NCBI GenBank assembly: GCA_003486645.1
Contig: DNGI01000507.1
Span: 1 to 9,887 of the forward strand
Length of the DNA stretch: 9,887 bases
DNA from: Cyanobacteria bacterium UBA11370
Lineage (GTDB): Bacteria; Cyanobacteriota; Cyanobacteriia; Cyanobacteriales; Coleofasciculaceae
Direction of reading: 5' to 3'
Position 1 is the first letter of the stretch. Each line of letters begins with the position of its first letter. Shown piece after piece: positions 6,603 to 9,887 of this stretch. Both the position numbers and the translations under genes were made by a program. Below the pieces are notes generated by a model that saw only the letters and a program-made list of their open reading frames with translations, searched no databases and was not told the origin of the DNA.

Positions 6603-6723
6603 TCTATCTACTCTCTTTGAAAGCAACTTAGTATTAGCTTGGATTGTTCATCTTGATGTTGAAGGCTGAAATAGTCTCAGTTAATCCAACGAAAATCAAG
6701 CACATCTTTTCCCTTAAAATAAA

Positions 6724-7761
6724 ATGCGTGAACCCCCAGCTACAAGATTTTTGGAGCGCCTGAATAACTTATTATTAGTCCGCTTTTTACTATTTTTTGC
6801 TTCAGGCTGGGCGCTGATACAGCTTTTAGCTTATTTTGAAACAGTGATAGTTACCTTTACCTTTGCAGCGGTTATAGCTTCTTTGTTGAGTTATCCTACC
6901 CGATGGTTGGAACGTTTTTTACCCCGTAGTATTGCTGTAGGCGTAGTTGTCGTAGTGAGTTTTCTGACTATTAGCGGTCTGTTCTTCACCGTGGGTTTAG
7001 CCGTGTTATCCCAAGGACAACAATTAATCAATAAAATCATTGAGTTTGTTAACTCTTTAGAACCTGTAACCAAACAACTAGAGGTATTCCTTCAAACCCA
7101 AAATATTCCAGTAAATTTAGATGTTCTTCAAGAGCCAATAAGAGATATTTTCTTATCAAGACTTAGTTATATTTTTACAACTTTAACGTCTTTCTTGGTT
7201 AATTTAATCGATTTAATCTTAATTGCTGTTATTGCTTTCTTTATGTTGCTGCATAGAACGCGACTTTGGAAGTTTGCCCTTAAGATTGTCCCCAAACACT
7301 TACGCAAACGTTTTGCCTATAACGTTAAGACAAAATTTGTGGGATTTTTTCAAGGACAACTAATCGTCGTTTTATTTCTCACCGTTTCTACTTTTATTGT
7401 TTTTGTCATTTTACAAGTTCCTTTCCCATTAATTTTGTCATTAATAGCTGGAATTCTGGATGTCATTCCTGGAATTGGTGCTACTTTAGGAGTTGGTATC
7501 GTTTTTTTAATTTTGTTACTTCAGAATGTTTGGCTTGCCTTCAAAGTCTTGGTAGCTTGTATTATATTGCAGCAAATACAAGATAATTTGATTTCGCCTC
7601 GAATTATGCAAAATTCTGTTAATGTTAATCCGGTTGGTATTTTCTTTGCCTTGTTAGTAGGCGCTAGAATCGCAGGACTGCTGGGTATTTTTCTGGCTGT
7701 TCCCCTCGCTGGGTTAGTCGTTAGTTTATTAGAAATTGATGAACTACAAGGGGAATCTTAG
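6724..7761 (+). CDS. AI-2E family (PerM/UPF0118) membrane transporter
   Basis: A 345-residue inner-membrane protein with the family layout: two hydrophobic segments near the start (about 19-55), a third (about 70-96), a polar soluble stretch (about 97-145), then helices at about 150-176, 212-231, 235-264, 266-284 and 303-336. Hallmark motifs are PLILSLIAGILDVIPGIGATLG (within 235-256) and QIQDNLISPRIM (284-295). Members were named for autoinducer-2 export (TqsA), but others act as Na+/H+ antiporters or permeases, so the substrate is open. No Shine-Dalgarno precedes the ATG, which is common in cyanobacteria, and no better start is seen. The gene stands alone on its strand and converges on the small hypothetical gene. 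It is visibly AT-richer than the Nramp-like gene and has no HIP1 site, which may reflect its Leu/Ile/Phe-rich protein. Confidence 0.88.
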   Translation: MREPPATRFLERLNNLLLVRFLLFFASGWALIQLLAYFETVIVTFTFAAVIASLLSYPTRWLERFLPRSIAVGVVVVVSFLTISGLFFTVGLAVLSQGQQLINKIIEFVNSLEPVTKQLEVFLQTQNIPVNLDVLQEPIRDIFLSRLSYIFTTLTSFLVNLIDLILIAVIAFFMLLHRTRLWKFALKIVPKHLRKRFAYNVKTKFVGFFQGQLIVVLFLTVSTFIVFVILQVPFPLILSLIAGILDVIPGIGATLGVGIVFLILLLQNVWLAFKVLVACIILQQIQDNLISPRIMQNSVNVNPVGIFFALLVGARIAGLLGIFLAVPLAGLVVSLLEIDELQGES

Positions 7762-7783
7762 CAGCACAAAAGAGGGATAGTAG

Positions 7784-7811
7784 AGCATTTCTCCTCCTAC
7801 AAAGAAATGCT
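7784..7811 (+). terminator. Possible terminator between convergent genes
   Basis: AGCATTTCT (7784-7792) and AGAAATGCT (7803-7811) form a perfect 9-bp stem with a 10-base loop, 22 bases after the AI-2E-like stop codon. The following plus-strand bases (TTGATT) give only a short T tract, and the minus strand has none, so it would serve the AI-2E-like gene best. Confidence 0.45.
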
Positions 7812-7850
7812 TTGATTGTGGGATATACAAGAACGCTATCCTCCAAGAGT

Positions 7851-8087
7851 CTAGCAGAACTGGTTCTGATGCAACACCATTTCACCATAATCAGGAATCC
7901 AAACCACCCATTCGGTGTCAGAATGCTGACACAATAGCAGGGCTTCGTCATAACTATAAGGGGTGGGGCGTTCGTGAAGTTGTACCCAAGTCCCAGTTTG
8001 TTCCTCTAACTTAGGGGTGGCGATCGCATTCGGGTAATAGGGATGCAGGGATACGCCAACGTCTGGTTTGCGAGAATCAAGTTTCAT
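7851..8087 (-). CDS. Small conserved-looking hypothetical protein (78 aa)
   Basis: A 78-residue soluble protein without signal peptide or membrane segment. It is rich in aromatic residues and Pro, with features such as PYYPNA (16-21), TGTWVQLHERP (31-41), PYSYDEALLLC (43-53) and EWVVWIPDYGE (59-69). The composition is that of a folded protein rather than a chance reading frame. AAGGA lies 10 bases before the ATG. A HIP1 octamer (8020-8027) falls inside it. It overlaps a longer-looking frame at 7721-7951 on the same strand, which has less natural composition and runs into the AI-2E-like gene. I do not recognise a named family and assign no function; the strings look like those of small cyanobacterial proteins, but this is only an impression. 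Confidence 0.65.
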   Translation of the reverse strand: MKLDSRKPDVGVSLHPYYPNAIATPKLEEQTGTWVQLHERPTPYSYDEALLLCQHSDTEWVVWIPDYGEMVLHQNQFC

Positions 8088-8208
8088 GAGGCTGATGTCC
8101 TTAAGCTACAACTGCTCAGGCGTAAGCTTCAACCAGGGAGCGATCGCTCTTCTGTAGCTCTCCTATTTTGCGACCTATGCCCGAACGAACAGACTTATCA
8201 AATTATTT

Positions 8209-8228
8209 TCTGTAACTAATGCTACAGA
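8209..8228. promoter_or_regulatory. NtcA-like palindrome GTA-N8-TAC
   Basis: TCTGTA (8209-8214) and TACAGA (8223-8228) flank 8 bases, giving the GTA-N8-TAC core of the binding site of NtcA, the nitrogen regulator of cyanobacteria. However, no TAN3T -10 box lies the usual 20-24 bases away on either side (the nearest on the plus strand is about 34 bases off), so a role as a standard activator site is doubtful. Confidence 0.3.
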
Positions 8229-8259
8229 TTTGCTTCGATCCTCACAAGCAAATGTTGAA

Positions 8260-8313
8260 TAACTTTACAGAAATCCAAAACTCAAATAGTGTAATATGGT
8301 TGTAGTAAAGTTA
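8260..8313. repeat. Wide 9-bp inverted repeat before a short ORF
   Basis: TAACTTTAC (8260-8268) and GTAAAGTTA (8305-8313) are perfect inverted copies 36 bases apart. Between them lies a possible -10 box (TAATAT, about 8292-8297). Paired operator half-sites or a long-loop hairpin are both possible; neither is proven. Confidence 0.4.
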
Positions 8314-8337
8314 CTGACAGACCTGAAAAGGATAATT

Positions 8338-8391
8338 ATGTCTGAGATTGTAGCGATTGAGATTGTTATGACCGCTAAGACGCAACTGTAG
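8338..8391 (+). CDS. Possible 17-residue peptide ORF (leader?)
   Basis: ATG at 8338 opens a 17-codon frame (MSEIVAIEIVMTAKTQL) closed by TAG at 8389-8391. AGGA lies 5 bases upstream. The stop codon falls in a weak hairpin (CTGT 8386-8389 with ACAG 8398-8401) followed by seven T (8404-8410), so the unit looks like a tiny transcript or a leader with an attenuator ahead of rsgA. The stem is only 4 bp and the codons show no regulatory run of one amino acid. A frame this short could arise by chance. Confidence 0.25.
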   Translation: MSEIVAIEIVMTAKTQL

Positions 8392-8410
8392 GCAGTCACA
8401 GAGTTTTTTT
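8386..8410 (+). terminator. Weak hairpin followed by seven T
   Basis: CTGT/ACAG with an 8-base loop (or ACTG/CAGT with a 4-base loop) is followed by T7 at 8404-8410. The T run is good, but the stem is short. If real, it ends a transcript beginning upstream of the 17-codon ORF, about 270 bases before rsgA. Confidence 0.3.
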
Positions 8411-8520
8411 GTTGAATCTGATCTCTTGCATCATTGTTAATCACTGAGAAAATCTGCCAGAGAATACATTCTGTTGCTGATAGATCAACTCAGTTTAAAT
8501 TGACTCTTGGTAAGGGTTTC

Positions 8521-8570
8521 AGTCCATTAAAAATGGACTTGAGCTATTAGCCAGTGGTTTTAACCCTTGG
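8521..8570 (+). repeat. Two adjacent hairpins, possible interspersed repeat
   Basis: AGTCCATT (8521-8528) pairs with AATGGACT (8532-8539) around AAA. Eleven bases later CCAGTGGTT (8551-8559) pairs with AACCCTTGG (8562-8570) with one mismatch and one G-U. The two stem-loops and their joining bases (GCTATTAGC) look like a noncoding interspersed element of cyanobacteria, recalled only loosely. In a transcript they would lie about 110 bases before the rsgA start. Confidence 0.45.
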
Positions 8571-8671
8571 CGGTTATTGCAACGAGTGCAAGATTGCAGA
8601 AGTCATTCTTTGAAGAAGATACTCAAACAAAATTCCTCTGTGCTGCTTGCTTGAAATCAGCAACACACATT

Positions 8672-8675
8672 GAGG
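8672..8675 (+). promoter_or_regulatory. Shine-Dalgarno GAGG deciding the rsgA start
   Basis: GAGG stands 6 bases before the ATG at 8682-8684. The in-frame TTG at 8670 overlaps this site and has no Shine-Dalgarno of its own, so the ATG is preferred. Confidence 0.6.
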
Positions 8676-8681
8676 AAAAAA

Positions 8682-9740
8682 ATGAATTTACAAGTATTAG
8701 GCTGGAGCCAATTTTTTGCTAACAGCCTGGGGAACCAATGGCAAGAAAGCTATACCGTTGGTCGAGTTGCGCTTGAGCATAAAAACACCTACATTCTCTA
8801 CACTGAACAAGGCGAATTATCGGCAGATGTTACCGGAAAATTGCGATACCAAGCCACTGGACGACAGGATTTTCCGGCGGTAGGAGATTGGGTTGTAATT
8901 AGTGTCAGAAAGGGGGAAAAGAAAGCCACAATTCAAGCAATTTTACCCAGGAAAAGTAAGTTTTCCCGCAAAACGGTAGGGAGTAAAACAGAAGAGCAAA
9001 TTATTGCCACTAATGTTGATACGGTGTTTTTAATTTGCGGATTGGATAACGATTTTAATCTCCGACGCATTGAACGCTATCTGATTTTAGTTTGGGAAAG
9101 TGGCGCAAATCCGGTTATTGTTTTGAACAAAGCCGACTTGTGCGAGGATGTAGAAGAACGGCAAAATGAGGTTGAAGGCATTGCGTTTGGTGTACCGATT
9201 ATTGTTTTGAGTGCGATCAATAATCAAGGCATTGAGGCTTTATTTCCTTACCTCAAACCTGGACATACTGTTGCCTTGTTAGGGTCTTCTGGAGTTGGGA
9301 AGTCTACCCTTACTAATCAATTAATCGGTAAGGCTGTACAAGCAGTTCAGGAGGTGAGAAAAGGGGATGATCGAGGGCGACATACGACAACTCATCGAGA
9401 ATTAATTCTACTCCCTTCAGGAGGGGTTTTAATTGATACTCCGGGAATGCGGGAAATCCAAATTTGGGCAGGTGATGACAGTTTGGATGAGACATTTTCG
9501 GATATCAAAACGTTAGCGATGCAATGTCGGTTTCAAGATTGTCACCATGAGCATGAACCAGGGTGTGCCGTACAACAAGCACTTGAGAATGGAAGTCTAG
9601 ATAAGCAACGTTTTGTGAGTTATCAAAAATTGCAGAAAGAACTCAATTATTTGGTACGGAAACAGGATCAAAAGGCATCCTTAGCGGAGAAGGAGAAGTG
9701 GAAAAAAATTACTAAATCCTTGAGAAGAATGAAAAAATAG
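8682..9740 (+). CDS. rsgA: Ribosome small subunit-dependent GTPase RsgA
   Basis: A 352-residue cytoplasmic GTPase that acts late in 30S subunit assembly (YjeQ in E. coli, YloQ/CpgA in B. subtilis). An N-terminal OB fold (about 25-88, with FPAVGDWV at 64-71) binds rRNA. The GTPase domain is circularly permuted: G4 NKAD (149-152) and G5 SAI (177-179) come before the G1 P-loop GSSGVGKST (201-209), the G2 threonines in RHTTTH (233-238) and G3 DTPG (252-255). The C-terminal zinc finger has Cys282, Cys287, His289 and Cys295 in a [14 protein letters not shown] pattern, and the tail is basic (338-352). All key residues are intact and the length is normal. The ATG at 8682 with GAGG 6 bases upstream is chosen over an upstream TTG at 8670 that would add four residues. 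It has no operon partner in the window and a long upstream gap. Confidence 0.95.
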   Translation: MNLQVLGWSQFFANSLGNQWQESYTVGRVALEHKNTYILYTEQGELSADVTGKLRYQATGRQDFPAVGDWVVISVRKGEKKATIQAILPRKSKFSRKTVGSKTEEQIIATNVDTVFLICGLDNDFNLRRIERYLILVWESGANPVIVLNKADLCEDVEERQNEVEGIAFGVPIIVLSAINNQGIEALFPYLKPGHTVALLGSSGVGKSTLTNQLIGKAVQAVQEVRKGDDRGRHTTTHRELILLPSGGVLIDTPGMREIQIWAGDDSLDETFSDIKTLAMQCRFQDCHHEHEPGCAVQQALENGSLDKQRFVSYQKLQKELNYLVRKQDQKASLAEKEKWKKITKSLRRMKK

Positions 9741-9756
9741 GGGTGTGGGGTGTGGG
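9740..9756. repeat. Heptanucleotide tandem repeat GGGGTGT x2.4
   Basis: GGGGTGT occurs at 9740-9746 and 9747-9753, followed by GGG. The first G is the last base of the rsgA stop codon. This is another 7-base repeat of the cyanobacterial short-repeat type. Confidence 0.6.
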
Positions 9757-9821
9757 ATGGGTATCTTGCCTGTCCCAACTATGCAAGTTAAATAGTAATC
9801 TGTTTAGGATGCTATTGTTGA

Positions 9822-9843
9822 TTGGGTTTTCTCACAAACCTAA
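9822..9843 (+). terminator. Possible weak terminator after rsgA
   Basis: TTGGGTTT (9822-9829) pairs with AAACCTAA (9836-9843) with one G-U, around a 6-base loop, about 80 bases beyond the rsgA stop. Only a poor T tract (ATCTTT) follows. No gene is seen from 9741 to the window end. Confidence 0.3.
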
Positions 9844-9887
9844 CCAAATCTTTAGGGGTGCATCCCAAAGTTGCAAATTGCCTACAG

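Larger units (their letters stand above)
5921..6723. other. Gene-free region between divergent genes, AT-rich with repeats
   Basis: About 800 bases separate the SH3b gene (minus) from the AI-2E-like gene (plus), so both promoters should lie here. I find no convincing -35/-10 pair and no credible gene. About 6000-6330 is very AT-rich and holds hairpins, including TCTTCT/AGAAGA (5996-6010) and a strong AT one at 6160-6187. A GC-richer piece near 6340-6365 (CTACGGGGAACGCTACAC) resembles fragments of cyanobacterial interspersed repeats, from memory only. A tandem 18-base repeat follows at 6556-6602. A 13-codon ORF after AGGAG at about 6500 is too short to support. Confidence 0.7.
8088..8681. other. 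Intergenic region upstream of rsgA
   Basis: About 590 bases lie between two divergent genes. It contains a HIP1 site (8140-8147), an NtcA-like palindrome (8209-8228), a wide 9-bp inverted repeat (8260-8313), a 17-codon ORF ending in a weak hairpin with a T run (8338-8410) and a two-hairpin element (8521-8570). The gap is long for a bacterial gene start, so an unrecognised small RNA or leader is possible. Confidence 0.6.

Noticed and set aside
7721..7951. 76-codon frame on the minus strand overlapping the small hypothetical gene
   Set aside because: It overlaps both the AI-2E-like gene end and the better-composed 78-residue frame, and would displace the hairpin between convergent genes.
8670..8681. 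TTG start for rsgA adding four residues
   Set aside because: The TTG overlaps the GAGG that serves the ATG at 8682, and it has no ribosome site of its own.
9741..9887. Partial gene at the right edge, minus strand
   Set aside because: The only open stretch reaching the edge is about 17 codons before a stop and has no recognisable motif.
1..9887. CRISPR array, tRNA, insertion sequence or attachment site
   Set aside because: No regularly spaced repeats with unique spacers, no cloverleaf or CCA-ended segment and no transposase or integrase motifs were seen; the tandem repeats are contiguous without spacers.

Overview
The window looks like a piece of cyanobacterial chromosome, probably from a filamentous or otherwise repeat-rich lineage. 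The octamer GCGATCGC (the HIP1 palindrome typical of many cyanobacteria) starts at 1398, 1918, 3642, 4605, 4958, 8020 and 8140, far more often than chance allows. Intergenic gaps carry heptanucleotide and 18-base tandem repeats of the kind common in cyanobacterial genomes, and several proteins have a cyanobacterial flavour. I see no tRNA, rRNA, CRISPR array, transposase or integrase. The organism is inferred from these signs and cannot be named to genus.

Layout. From 36 to 5920 six genes lie on the minus strand. In transcription order they are: a secreted protein with two SH3b domains (5920-5318); a 45-residue putative lipoprotein (5199-5062); an atypical Nramp-family transporter (4978-3569); an alpha/beta hydrolase resembling the hydrolase half of phytyl ester synthases (3531-2713); a HAD-family phosphatase (2716-1853); and a GH13 enzyme of the trehalose synthase type (1670-36). 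The transporter, hydrolase and phosphatase form a tight group: the first gap is 37 bases and the second junction is an ATGA overlap with a strong Shine-Dalgarno inside the end of the hydrolase gene. A 13-bp inverted repeat with a short T run separates the lipoprotein gene from this group.

A gene-free stretch (5921-6723) then holds an AT-rich hairpin and an 18-base tandem repeat. It is followed by an AI-2E/PerM-type membrane protein gene on the plus strand (6724-7761). A small hypothetical gene on the minus strand (8087-7851) converges on it, with a hairpin between them. The last gene is rsgA on the plus strand (8682-9740), encoding the circularly permuted GTPase of 30S ribosome maturation. 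It is preceded by about 590 bases containing an NtcA-like palindrome, a wide inverted repeat, a 17-codon ORF ending in a hairpin plus T run, and a two-hairpin element.

How they may work together. The main candidate for something undescribed is the Nramp-like / ester-hydrolase-like / HAD-phosphatase operon. Its transporter has lost the canonical DPGN metal-binding motif (GSGE at that place), so its substrate cannot be assumed to be Mn or Fe. The two envelope proteins upstream (SH3b and lipoprotein) may act in the cell wall or outer membrane, but no link to the operon is shown. The GH13 enzyme, the AI-2E-like protein and RsgA look like ordinary chromosomal genes.
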